Source of the DNA: Lachnospiraceae bacterium
Lineage (GTDB): Bacteria > Bacillota > Clostridia > Lachnospirales > Lachnospiraceae
Length of the DNA stretch: 64,000 nt
Assembly (NCBI GenBank): GCA_017399685.1
Contig: JAFQBM010000021.1
Location: 1-64,000, forward strand
Direction: 5' to 3'
Below are positions 45,104 through 51,904 of the stretch, piece by piece. Below the pieces are notes generated by a model. It saw only the letters and a program-made list of their open reading frames with translations. It made no database searches and was not told the DNA's origin. Position 1 is the first letter of the stretch, and each line of letters starts with the position of its first letter. A program made the position numbers and the translations under genes.

Positions 45104-45895
45104 ATGTCGGATAATAATACTACAAATAAAAATAGTTTGATTAATGTAGAATTACCAGATTTTGTTAACTGCGCAGGGGAGAATTTAACAAAACAAGTTA
45201 CAACAAATGCAGGACAGACATTTGGAGATATATGGTTTTTAGTATTTGGTGGTATATCACAATTGGCTGAAAAAAGGAAATTAAAATATGCTGCTGAATT
45301 AGATAGGTTTAGGAAGGAATTAGAAGAAAAAATAGAACAAATTCCACAAGAAAAGCGTGTTGAAGCAAATATGCAAACCGTAGGACCAGCATTAGAAAAT
45401 TCAAAATACTGTATGGAAACAGAGGAAATTAGGCAGGCGTTTGCTAATTTGATATCACGCTCTTTACACCAAGATTATTCGAAATATATACATCCTTCTT
45501 TCGCAGATATGTTGAAGCAAATGAGTCCTATTGATGCTCAAAATTTGACAATATTTAAGGGACAGAAGAGTTATCCGATTTGTGACATTCACTATACGAA
45601 AAAGGGTTCACAAGGATATAGTGTTATTTTTAATAATCTATTTCTTGCAAATACTGTACAAACTAATTATGACTTGCAAACACAGTCAATATCATCATTG
45701 ATTCGTTTTGGGCTAGTAGATATTCCTGAGTTTTCTTCATTGGCAAATCAAACATTGTATGATGAGTTTGAAACAAATGCGATGTATCTTTCAATGAAAA
45801 TGGGAATTCCAGAAGAGGTGGGAACAGTAACATTAAAAAAGAAAAAGATAGATATTACTCCTTTGGGGGAAATGTTTATTAAAGCATGTTTATAG
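45104..45895 (+). CDS. DUF4393 protein (Abi-alpha), probable abortive-infection factor
   Basis: The protein has 263 residues from the ATG at 45104, five bases after GAGGAGGG. FVNCAGENLTKQVTTNAGQTFGDIWFLVFGGI is a glycine-rich amphipathic segment typical of DUF4393, followed by a charged coil AEKRKLKYAAELDRFRKELEEKI and the conserved block EEIRQAFANLISRSLHQDYSKYIHPSFADMLKQMSPIDA. The family is annotated as Abi-alpha, linked to phage abortive infection; its mechanism is not known to me. It sits between the RM pair and the retron. Confidence 0.8.
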   Translation: MSDNNTTNKNSLINVELPDFVNCAGENLTKQVTTNAGQTFGDIWFLVFGGISQLAEKRKLKYAAELDRFRKELEEKIEQIPQEKRVEANMQTVGPALENSKYCMETEEIRQAFANLISRSLHQDYSKYIHPSFADMLKQMSPIDAQNLTIFKGQKSYPICDIHYTKKGSQGYSVIFNNLFLANTVQTNYDLQTQSISSLIRFGLVDIPEFSSLANQTLYDEFETNAMYLSMKMGIPEEVGTVTLKKKKIDITPLGEMFIKACL

Positions 45896-45927
45896 CGAAG
45901 GCGGAGAGAGAAAACAAGGGGAGTTTA

Positions 45928-46075
45928 GTTAAAATCCCAATCGTTTTGACGCGCTCTTGCAATTTTGTAGTGGTGAGTACCAGTCAGGTATACAGCCTGG
46001 TTTGTTCTCTGACAAGCATTGAAAGATATGTGATATCAGAAGATTCGTACACCCGTATGGAAGCAGTATTTTAAT
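45928..46075 (-). pseudogene. Decayed copy of the DUF6061-like gene at 48574-48816
   Basis: Plus-strand sequence here resembles 48577-48720 in order: TTAgTTAAAaTCCC against TTAATTAAACTCCC; CTCTTGC against CCCTTGC; TTCTCTGaCAAGC against TTCTCTGGCAAGC; AGATATGtgATATCAGAAG against AGATATGCAATATCAGAAG; and GGAAGCA at the end. The frame is broken and the 5' end is missing. Together with the intact copy it brackets the retron as an imperfect direct repeat. Confidence 0.65.
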
Positions 46076-46097
46076 AGTAAAATATCATAGGAATGAG

Positions 46098-46961
46098 TTG
46101 CATAAGATGAATAAGAAAAATCGAAAAACATTATCAACCCAGTATTTATTAAGGATAAATAATATATTTGAAAAAAACAAATGGATAATAGAATGTTCAG
46201 AAGATAAAAACATGTCTCAGTTTAATAGATTTTGTCAAAGAGTTTTAGATATTGGTGAAAACAAGAAAAGAGACTTATTTTTAGAATTGTCAGAGAGATA
46301 TTTATGGTTAACACAAGAACATTATCTAGAGTGCTTGATTGCAGTTTTGAAAAAATTGGTTAATGATATAGACAAAGATGTGAAAATTTTTGTAATGCCT
46401 TTAATTGCACCAGAAGATGTAGGAAAAGCAAAAAGTTCAATGTTTCTTACATACTTGTTTAATGATGTAAAAATTAGATATGACAGTGTTTTGGGAAAGT
46501 ACAAATATGAAATGGTTTATGATGTTGCAGGTGTATGCAGAAAAATGAAACAAGAAAAATCGTTATTAGTTTTAGTTGATGATTTTATTGGAACTGGAAA
46601 TACAGCGGAGAAATGCTTGAATAGTATGGATTTGCCAGAGGAAATTTATGCAAGAACAAAAGTACTTGCTTTGGTTGCACAGGAAGAAGGTATTGAATAT
46701 ATCGAAAAACTAGGCATTGAAGTTTTTGCAGGTATGGCTAGAAAAAAAGGCATTTCGGATTATTATGATGATGAAGAGGCAAAAAAGAGAATAGAAATGA
46801 TGGATGAAATAGAAGAGAAGATGTCCGTGAAAAAGGATTATCGATTAGGATATGGAAAGTCGGAGGCACTTGTAACAATGTGCAGGACGCCTAACAATAC
46901 ATTTCCGGTATTTTGGGAAGAAAAAGGTAATATGAAACTCGCACCATTTCCAAGGGGGTAA
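46098..46961 (+). CDS. Retron-associated phosphoribosyltransferase-like protein
   Basis: The protein has 284-287 residues; TTG at 46098 (AGGA 5 bp before) or ATG at 46107 starts it. The PRPP-binding loop VLVDDFIGTGNTAEK (residues about 160-175) is textbook for type I phosphoribosyltransferases. The N-terminal ~90 residues are helical. A second acidic stretch, ISDYYDDEEAKKRIEMMDE, follows the loop domain, and RLGYGKSEALVTMCRTPNNTFPVFW near the end resembles the C-terminal part of retron PRTase effectors. It precedes a winged-helix-like gene, a retron ncRNA and a reverse transcriptase, so it is probably the toxic effector held inactive by the RT-msDNA complex. Confidence 0.85.
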   Translation: MHKMNKKNRKTLSTQYLLRINNIFEKNKWIIECSEDKNMSQFNRFCQRVLDIGENKKRDLFLELSERYLWLTQEHYLECLIAVLKKLVNDIDKDVKIFVMPLIAPEDVGKAKSSMFLTYLFNDVKIRYDSVLGKYKYEMVYDVAGVCRKMKQEKSLLVLVDDFIGTGNTAEKCLNSMDLPEEIYARTKVLALVAQEEGIEYIEKLGIEVFAGMARKKGISDYYDDEEAKKRIEMMDEIEEKMSVKKDYRLGYGKSEALVTMCRTPNNTFPVFWEEKGNMKLAPFPRG

Positions 46962-46964
46962 ATA

Positions 46965-47258
46965 ATGGACGATAGAATAAGATATATGTTACTAAAATTA
47001 TTAAGCACTGAAGGTAATGTGGATTCGCTGGAAAAAGCGGGATATCAATATGCACAAATCGCGAGTGCTTATTCTCAGATAATAAATGAACAATTAATAG
47101 TAATAGATAATAGACAGAAATTTATTTTGTCTGATGCAGGTTTGGAAGAAATGCAAAAATTGGCAGATAAAATTAAAGATGAAGCTATATGGAAAATTGA
47201 ACCGTATGTTGAATATAAGATTGAAAAAATGGATAAATATGATATATTTATAGAGTAG
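46965..47258 (+). CDS. Retron-associated small winged-helix-like protein
   Basis: The protein has 97 residues, starting 3 bp after the previous stop; AAGGGGG in the preceding gene's end is the ribosome-binding site. The layout, a helical N-terminus (RIRYMLLKLLSTEGNVDSLEKAGYQYAQIASAYSQIINEQLIVI) followed by a beta-hairpin NRQKFILSDAGLEEMQKLA, is that of a winged helix. Its stop lies 3 nt before the retron a1 arm. Retrons with PRTase plus winged-helix partners are known; the small protein probably helps assemble effector and RT. Confidence 0.7.
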   Translation: MDDRIRYMLLKLLSTEGNVDSLEKAGYQYAQIASAYSQIINEQLIVIDNRQKFILSDAGLEEMQKLADKIKDEAIWKIEPYVEYKIEKMDKYDIFIE

Positions 47259-47261
47259 GAT

Positions 47262-47506
47262 ATTAATTTCAGTGGCATAATTAGCCTCATTCACGCAAGT
47301 GATGGTTGATGAGTTCGTCAATCAGAGAAGAACTTACTTTTCTAGCCTGTGTTTAAACTCCTTCCTTTTCGCAGGAGCGAAAACTCATGAGTTTAAACAC
47401 CTACACAAATTTTTCAAATTTGTTACGTGACTTTATCGCTCATAGAAGCGGTTCTATGAGCGATAAAGTCGGAGATATGAATTTGTGATTATGCCACTGA
47501 ATTAAT
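47262..47506 (+). ncRNA. Retron ncRNA (msr-msd)
   Basis: The a1 arm ATTAATTTCAGTGGCATAAT (47262-47281) pairs with the a2 arm ATTATGCCACTGAATTAAT (47488-47506), with one bulged T. Directly after a1 comes TTAGC; the G at 47284 is the likely branching guanosine. Between the arms: a CTCAT/ATGAG hairpin (47286-47312); a 12-bp GTGTTTAAACTC/GAGTTTAAACAC stem (about 47349-47400) with inner TTTTCG/CGAAAA; and CACAAATT/AATTTGTG (47404-47411 / 47480-47487) enclosing a perfect 19-bp hairpin at about 47429-47470. The last is the probable msd stem, reverse-transcribed into msDNA. The exact msr/msd boundary needs experiment. Confidence 0.9.
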
Positions 47507-47521
47507 AAATATAGGAGAAAT

Positions 47522-48577
47522 ATGAACTGGAACGAATATGAAAATAACTATATTAGATTAGCGAAACTAAGTGGTAAATCGGATGAGTATTGTATAAAAC
47601 AATTAGAATATGCAAAGCATTTATTTGAACAAGATTTGCCTGTTATTTATACCCAAGAGCATTTATGTCGATTGGTTGGTTATGCAACAGAATATGTATA
47701 TGCAATATCAAATTCAGCGAGTTGTTTTTACAGAACATTTAGCATTAAAAAAAAGAATGGGAAAGAAAGAATTATAAATGAACCATTACCAAGCCTGAAA
47801 GAAATTCAGGATTGGATATTAAAGGAAATATTAGAAAGGATAAACATTAGTCCGTATGCTAAAGCGTATGTCAAAGGTCGTTCAATTAAAGATAATGCAA
47901 GATTTCATAAACGACAAAATAAAGTATTAACAATGGATTTAAAAGATTTTTTTCCAAGCATAACGTTTGGTAGAGTCTTGAATGTTTTCAGAAAAGTTGG
48001 TTATAGAGAAAACGTAGCAGTTATGCTGGCTAATTTGTGTTGTTTGCATAATGAGCTACCGCAAGGTGCACCAACTAGTCCGGCTTTATCGAATATAATT
48101 GTAAGTGGATTGGATTATAAGATTGCTGAATTTTTAAAAGGAAAAGAAATAAGGTATACAAGATATGCAGATGATCTTACTTTTTCTGGTGATTTTATTG
48201 AAGGTGATATAATTAAATCTATTGAACGAATAGTATGTAGACAAGGATTTAAAATAAACCATAGTAAGACAAGAATAAGAAAACGAAATCAGAGACAAGA
48301 AGTTACAGGTGTTGTTGTTAATGAAAAGCTTCAGGTTAACAGAGAGTTGCGCAGAAGAATTAGAAGTGATGCCTATTATATAGAAAAATATGGATTCTAT
48401 TCGCATGTAGACTACACAAGTCAAAATAGAAGTAATTATTTATACTATCTTATAGGAATAGCATCGTACTCACTATTTATTAATCCCTATGATGATAAAA
48501 TGCGGGAGTATTTAGAGATATTTAAAAAAGAACTTGCTAGATGTAAACAAGAGGGTGTTGATGTATGTAGCCCTTAA
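47522..48577 (+). CDS. Retron reverse transcriptase
   Basis: The protein has 351 residues; AGGAG lies 8 bp before the ATG. Retron hallmarks are present: NARFH (the NAxxH motif X) at about residue 125, MDLKDFFPSI (RT motif A), LPQGAPTSPALSNI (motif B'), YTRYADDLTFSG (catalytic YADD) and VTGVVVN (motif Y, VTG). It starts priming from the 2'-OH of the msr guanosine and copies the msd. No maturase or endonuclease domain follows, which argues against a group II intron. It lies 15 bp after a2. Confidence 0.95.
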   Translation: MNWNEYENNYIRLAKLSGKSDEYCIKQLEYAKHLFEQDLPVIYTQEHLCRLVGYATEYVYAISNSASCFYRTFSIKKKNGKERIINEPLPSLKEIQDWILKEILERINISPYAKAYVKGRSIKDNARFHKRQNKVLTMDLKDFFPSITFGRVLNVFRKVGYRENVAVMLANLCCLHNELPQGAPTSPALSNIIVSGLDYKIAEFLKGKEIRYTRYADDLTFSGDFIEGDIIKSIERIVCRQGFKINHSKTRIRKRNQRQEVTGVVVNEKLQVNRELRRRIRSDAYYIEKYGFYSHVDYTSQNRSNYLYYLIGIASYSLFINPYDDKMREYLEIFKKELARCKQEGVDVCSP

Positions 48578-48816
48578 TTAAACTCCCCCATCGCCTCAAC
48601 ACACCCTTGCGAGCCACCATCTCTGGAAGCCAATTTAGCATACAACCCCGGGTCTTCTCTGGCAAGCCTTGTAAGATATGCAATATCAGAAGGCTCGTCT
48701 AAACGAACGGAAGCATTGCATTTCTGGCAGTCAAAAGAGAGGCGGATTTCATTGTCGAGGTTGACCTCGACACAGTTAGTTTTAGGGTTATACATCGCAA
48801 AGAGTATTTTAATCAT
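48574..48816 (-). CDS. DUF6061-like small protein
   Basis: The protein has 80 residues; AAAGGAGCT precedes the ATG on the minus strand. IKILFAMYNPKTNCVEVNLDNEIRLSFDC is similar to the opening of DUF6061 proteins, found in Lachnospiraceae mobile regions; DIAYLTRLAREDPGLYAKLA forms a helix. The function is unknown. Its stop overlaps the retron RT end by 4 bp. A decayed copy at 45928-46075 lies on the other side of the retron. Confidence 0.6.
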   Translation of the reverse strand: MIKILFAMYNPKTNCVEVNLDNEIRLSFDCQKCNASVRLDEPSDIAYLTRLAREDPGLYAKLASRDGGSQGCVEAMGEFN

Positions 48817-49001
48817 AAGTAGCTCCTTTCGGGGAATAAAATATGTTTACGTGTAGGTACACAGAAGCCGTGGAACGCTTTGGGTAGTCCACCATGTAAA
48901 ACACGTATGCAACAATTGATGTGAGGAATCCCTTGTTTCCGGGCTTTTCTCGTTCTCAAAACGTTAACAAAGAGATAATCACATTTCCAAGGACAATTCA
49001 A
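48813..49001 (-). CDS. Possible small cysteine-containing protein
   Basis: The frame has 62 residues, with five cysteines and many basic residues; its TGA overlaps the ATG of the next gene by one base, so coupling is possible. The last codons double as the ribosome-binding site of that gene. No family is recognised and no strong ribosome-binding site is seen. The candidate attR at 48968-48979 falls within its first codons. It may be an accident. Confidence 0.3.
   Translation of the reverse strand: MNCPWKCDYLFVNVLRTRKARKQGIPHINCCIRVLHGGLPKAFHGFCVPTRKHILFPERSYL
48968..48979 (+). other. Candidate attachment site attR of the rpsI island
   Basis: CAAAGAGATAAT repeats the word at the end of rpsI (38414-38425), same orientation, 10.5 kb away. 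It lies just outside the retron/DUF6061 end of the island and 33 bp before a strong terminator. Confidence 0.5.
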
Positions 49002-49012
49002 TACGGCATACT

Positions 49013-49042
49013 CTCCTCAGGACTTTTCGAAGTCTTGGGGAG
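49013..49042 (+). terminator. Intrinsic terminator at the island's right end
   Basis: CTCCTCAGGACTT (49013-49025) and AAGTCTTGGGGAG (49030-49042) form a 13-bp stem with a TTCG tetraloop and G-U pairs, followed by TTTTTTT. It points plus, so would stop any transcript leaving the retron. It could also be the original terminator of rpsI, displaced by the insertion. Confidence 0.8.
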
Positions 49043-49192
49043 TTTTTTTATTCTCTTTGTTGGTGAATTGTGGTAGAATTTATATATCCAATTTATAAAA
49101 ATTGTTACTAGAAAGGTATTTGAAAGATAAGTGTAAAAAATGAAAATATCAAAGCGTAAAGGGATTGTGAATAAAACAGAACGGAGGTTTTT

Positions 49193-49960
49193 ATGGCACT
49201 AATAAAAAATGAAATACCAATATTAGAATTTGATTCGGAAGCACAGGCAGTATTAATGCCTGGACATGGATGGGATTATAAGTTCACAGAGAAAGCAGTG
49301 ATGCTTTTTATGGAACCTGAAATCGAGGAATATGTGTCAAAAAATAAGTGTGAGATTGTTGGGAAGTTTGAGAGTGTAACAAAAACATTCTACGTTTATC
49401 GAACAGTACATAAGAGTGTAGAAATTACATTTTGTCAGGCACCTTTAGGTGGAGCAGGTGCTGTGCAGATTATGGAGCAGTTAATTGCAGGTGGAGCAAG
49501 GGAGATTATTGCAGCGGGTTGTTGTGGAGCATTGGTAGAAGATACCGAAGGAGATTTTTTCATACCAACTAAAGCCCTTAGACAGGAAGGTACATCTTAT
49601 CATTATCTGCCACCTGCAAGGGAAGTTGAACTGGATGAAAGAGCAGTTGGGGCAATCGAGAAGGCATTGATGAAAAATGGGAAAACATACCAAAAGTGCA
49701 AAACATGGACCACAGATGGTTTCTATCGAGAGACAAAAGAAATGGTATTATACCGTAAAGAGGAAGGATATTCTGTGGTAGAGATGGAGTGTGCATCTTT
49801 GGCAGCATGCGCAAAAATGAGAGGCATTATATTTGGACAACTATTATTTACAGCAGACTCCTTGGCGGATATTGAAGAGCATGCGGAAAGAAATTGGGGA
49901 AATGAACATTTTGCATATGCTATGAAGTTAGCATTTGATGCAGTTTTGGAGGTATCGTGA
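49193..49960 (+). CDS. Nucleoside phosphorylase (uridine/purine phosphorylase superfamily)
   Basis: The protein has 255 residues; GGAGG lies 7 bp before the ATG. APLGGAGAVQIMEQLIAGGAREIIAAGCCGAL holds the phosphate-binding and glycine-rich parts, and YSVVEMECASLAACAKMRG is the ribose-binding Met-Glu motif. The N-terminus is atypical compared with UdP or DeoD. It cleaves a nucleoside with phosphate; base specificity is not visible. Its TGA overlaps the ATG of the ANT(6)-like gene, so the two are made together. Confidence 0.8.
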   Translation: MALIKNEIPILEFDSEAQAVLMPGHGWDYKFTEKAVMLFMEPEIEEYVSKNKCEIVGKFESVTKTFYVYRTVHKSVEITFCQAPLGGAGAVQIMEQLIAGGAREIIAAGCCGALVEDTEGDFFIPTKALRQEGTSYHYLPPAREVELDERAVGAIEKALMKNGKTYQKCKTWTTDGFYRETKEMVLYRKEEGYSVVEMECASLAACAKMRGIIFGQLLFTADSLADIEEHAERNWGNEHFAYAMKLAFDAVLEVS

Positions 49961-50844
49961 TGAGAACAGAGAAAGAAATGTACCATATTATTATGCAAAT
50001 TGCAGAAGAAGACGAACGTGTCAGAGCTGTATATATGAATGGTTCAAGAACGAATCAAAATGTAGAAAAAGATATATTTCAAGATTACGATGTAGTGTAT
50101 GTCGTAAGGGATACAGAGCCATTTATTGATGAAAAAGAATGGATTAATAAGTTTGGTGAAATCTGGTTTATGCAGTATCCCGATGAACATCCGGATTACC
50201 CAAGTGACAAGGAAAATTTTTATGGTTGGCTGATGCAGTTTAAAGATGGAAATAGAATAGATTTGCATGTGGAATCCATAAAACATGCCAAGGAACATAT
50301 TACAGATGATAAGTTATGCAAAATATTATTAGATAAAGATAATATGTTGCCTAAGATACCGGAAGCTACGGATGAAGATTATTTTGTTAAGAAACCTACG
50401 AAAGAACAATTTTTTTGTACCTGCACTGAGTTTTGGTGGTGCCTTAATAATGTGGCAAAGGGGTTGTGGAGAGAAGAAATTTTGTATGTGCAGGATATGA
50501 TGAACTTTTGTGTGCGTAAGCAATTAGAGAAGATGTTGTCATGGAAGGTGGGGATAAAAACAGATTTTTCTGTTAGTGTAGGAAAATCTGCAAAATACAT
50601 GTACAAGTGGTTAGAGCAAGAAGAATATGAAAAGTATTTATCTACCTATGCCACAGGAAATGCAAAAGATTGTTGGCGGGCAGTATTTGAAATGACAGGT
50701 TTATTTTCAACGATAGCAAAGAATGTGGCAGAAAAATTAGGGCATGAATATAATTCGAAAGAGGAAAAAGCCTGTATGGACTTTTTGAATCTTGTTCGTG
50801 ATTTACCAAAGGATGCGAAAGAAATCGTTAAGGGTAAGGAATAA
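49960..50844 (+). CDS. Aminoglycoside 6-adenylyltransferase-like protein, ANT(6) family
   Basis: The protein has 294 residues from the ATG at 49960, which shares one base with the preceding stop; GGAGG lies 8 bp upstream. The nucleotidyltransferase core is MNGSRTNQNVEKDIFQDYDVVYVV, with the Gly-Ser and Asp-x-Asp metal residues. Later segments RIDLHVESIKHA and FWWCLNNVAKGLWREEILYVQDMMN match AadE-type enzymes, which adenylylate streptomycin. It is full length but clearly divergent from clinical AadE. Whether it confers resistance cannot be read from the sequence. Confidence 0.8.
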   Translation: MRTEKEMYHIIMQIAEEDERVRAVYMNGSRTNQNVEKDIFQDYDVVYVVRDTEPFIDEKEWINKFGEIWFMQYPDEHPDYPSDKENFYGWLMQFKDGNRIDLHVESIKHAKEHITDDKLCKILLDKDNMLPKIPEATDEDYFVKKPTKEQFFCTCTEFWWCLNNVAKGLWREEILYVQDMMNFCVRKQLEKMLSWKVGIKTDFSVSVGKSAKYMYKWLEQEEYEKYLSTYATGNAKDCWRAVFEMTGLFSTIAKNVAEKLGHEYNSKEEKACMDFLNLVRDLPKDAKEIVKGKE

Positions 50845-50894
50845 ATGTCGTTATAATGGTGGAGCGTATATAGTATCATAGAATATAGAAAGGG

Positions 50895-51778
50895 ATGGTT
50901 TATCATATAGCAAAGCAGGTATTGACATAACCTATATGGACACAATAAAAAAAGAAATGTCAAAGCATCTGGAAACAAGTGATAAACGTGTTTTGAATGG
51001 ATTAGGCCCCTTTGCTTCTTTGTATGACATTCATTTTCCGGAGATTAAAAATCCTGTTTTGGTATTGAAATCGAAAGAACCTGGTTCGAAGCAAAAACTT
51101 GCAATGGAATATGGTTATACTGAATCGATTTGTCATGATATGATCAATCATCTGGTAAATGATATTGTGGTTATGGGAGCCAAGCCATTAGCGGTGTTAG
51201 ATACCATTGTGTGTGGCAATGCAGAAAAAGATACGATTAAATCCTTAGTAAAAGGAGTATCTGAAGCATGTAAAATGAATGAATGTTCTCTGGTAGGCGG
51301 TGAAACCTCTATACAGCCCTTGGTAGTGGAATCGGGAGTTTATGTTCTTACTTCGAGTATTGCTGGCATTGTGGAAAAATCAAAGGTAATTGACGGTTCT
51401 GCAATCGAAGAAGGTGATGCTATTTTGGCAATTGCTTCCAATGGTTTACATACAAATGGATATTCCTTAGTACGTTTGTTAATGGATAAAATGCCACAAA
51501 TTAAGCTGGAAAAAATAGATGGATTAAGTGCGAAAATTGATTTGTCCAAGATACGGGTGTTGAATATTTTTAAATACATTCGGAATGGTGGAAATGTCAG
51601 TGATGAAGAAATGTTGCGAACATTTAATTGTGGAGTGGGGTTTAATTTAGTTGTACCTCAAAAGAATAAGGATATGGTCATGAAACATATCCAACAATTC
51701 TATGATTGCTATGAAATTGGAAAAATAGAAAAGGGAGATAATAAAGTAGTATTTGAAAAACGAATGAATTGGTTGTAG
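50895..51778 (+). pseudogene. PurM-like (AIR synthase) gene, truncated and probably decayed
   Basis: PurM landmarks are clear: HLVNDIVVMGAKPLAVLDTI, LVGGETSIQPL and AIASNGLHTNGYSLVR, then FNCGVGFNLVVP. The usual N-terminal YSKAGIDI reads in frame at 50906-50929, before the first ATG at 50936. An ATG with a ribosome-binding site (GAAAGGG) lies at 50895 but one base out of frame. A segment of about 60 residues that normally holds the ITGGGLPEN-type loop is missing, since LSKIRVLNIFKYIRNGG jumps directly to the C-terminal part. The shortened protein (280 residues from 50936) is unlikely to make aminoimidazole ribotide. Confidence 0.65.
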
Positions 51779-51800
51779 TTAGTAAAATACAAATAAAAAT

Positions 51801-51829
51801 TTGACAATAACTATTACTTTTCTTATACT
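51801..51829 (+). promoter_or_regulatory. Near-consensus promoter before the interrupted CD3324-like gene
   Basis: TTGACA (51801-51806), a 17-bp spacer and TATACT (51824-51829). It drives the short gene that was split by the IS. Confidence 0.75.
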
Positions 51830-51845
51830 GTAGGATAATAGAGCT

Positions 51846-51904
51846 TTGTATTGGTGTGATATATGATTACCAGCAGAATTGATAGAAACCATACAACAAT
51901 ATGT
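51846..51904 (+). pseudogene. CD3324-family gene, 5' part (split by IS)
   Basis: The frame TTG TAT TGG TGT GAT ATA, then TGA, then LPAELIETIQQYV joins, across the IS, to QGEYIYIPIKDK at 53576. Together they match the short HTH-type CD3324 proteins (D-V-L-P-x-E-L-x-x-x-I-Q-x-Y-V-x-G-E-Y). There is an in-frame TGA before LPAEL, so the gene may have been damaged before the insertion, or the start lies elsewhere. Confidence 0.6.

Noticed and set aside
45886-46074. 62-codon plus-strand open frame after Abi-alpha
   Set aside because: The sequence is better explained as the antisense of a decayed DUF6061-like gene copy.
47522-48577. Reverse transcriptase as group II intron or diversity-generating element
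   Set aside because: There is no maturase or endonuclease domain, no template/variable repeat pair, and the ncRNA arms and NAxxH/VTG motifs are retron-specific.
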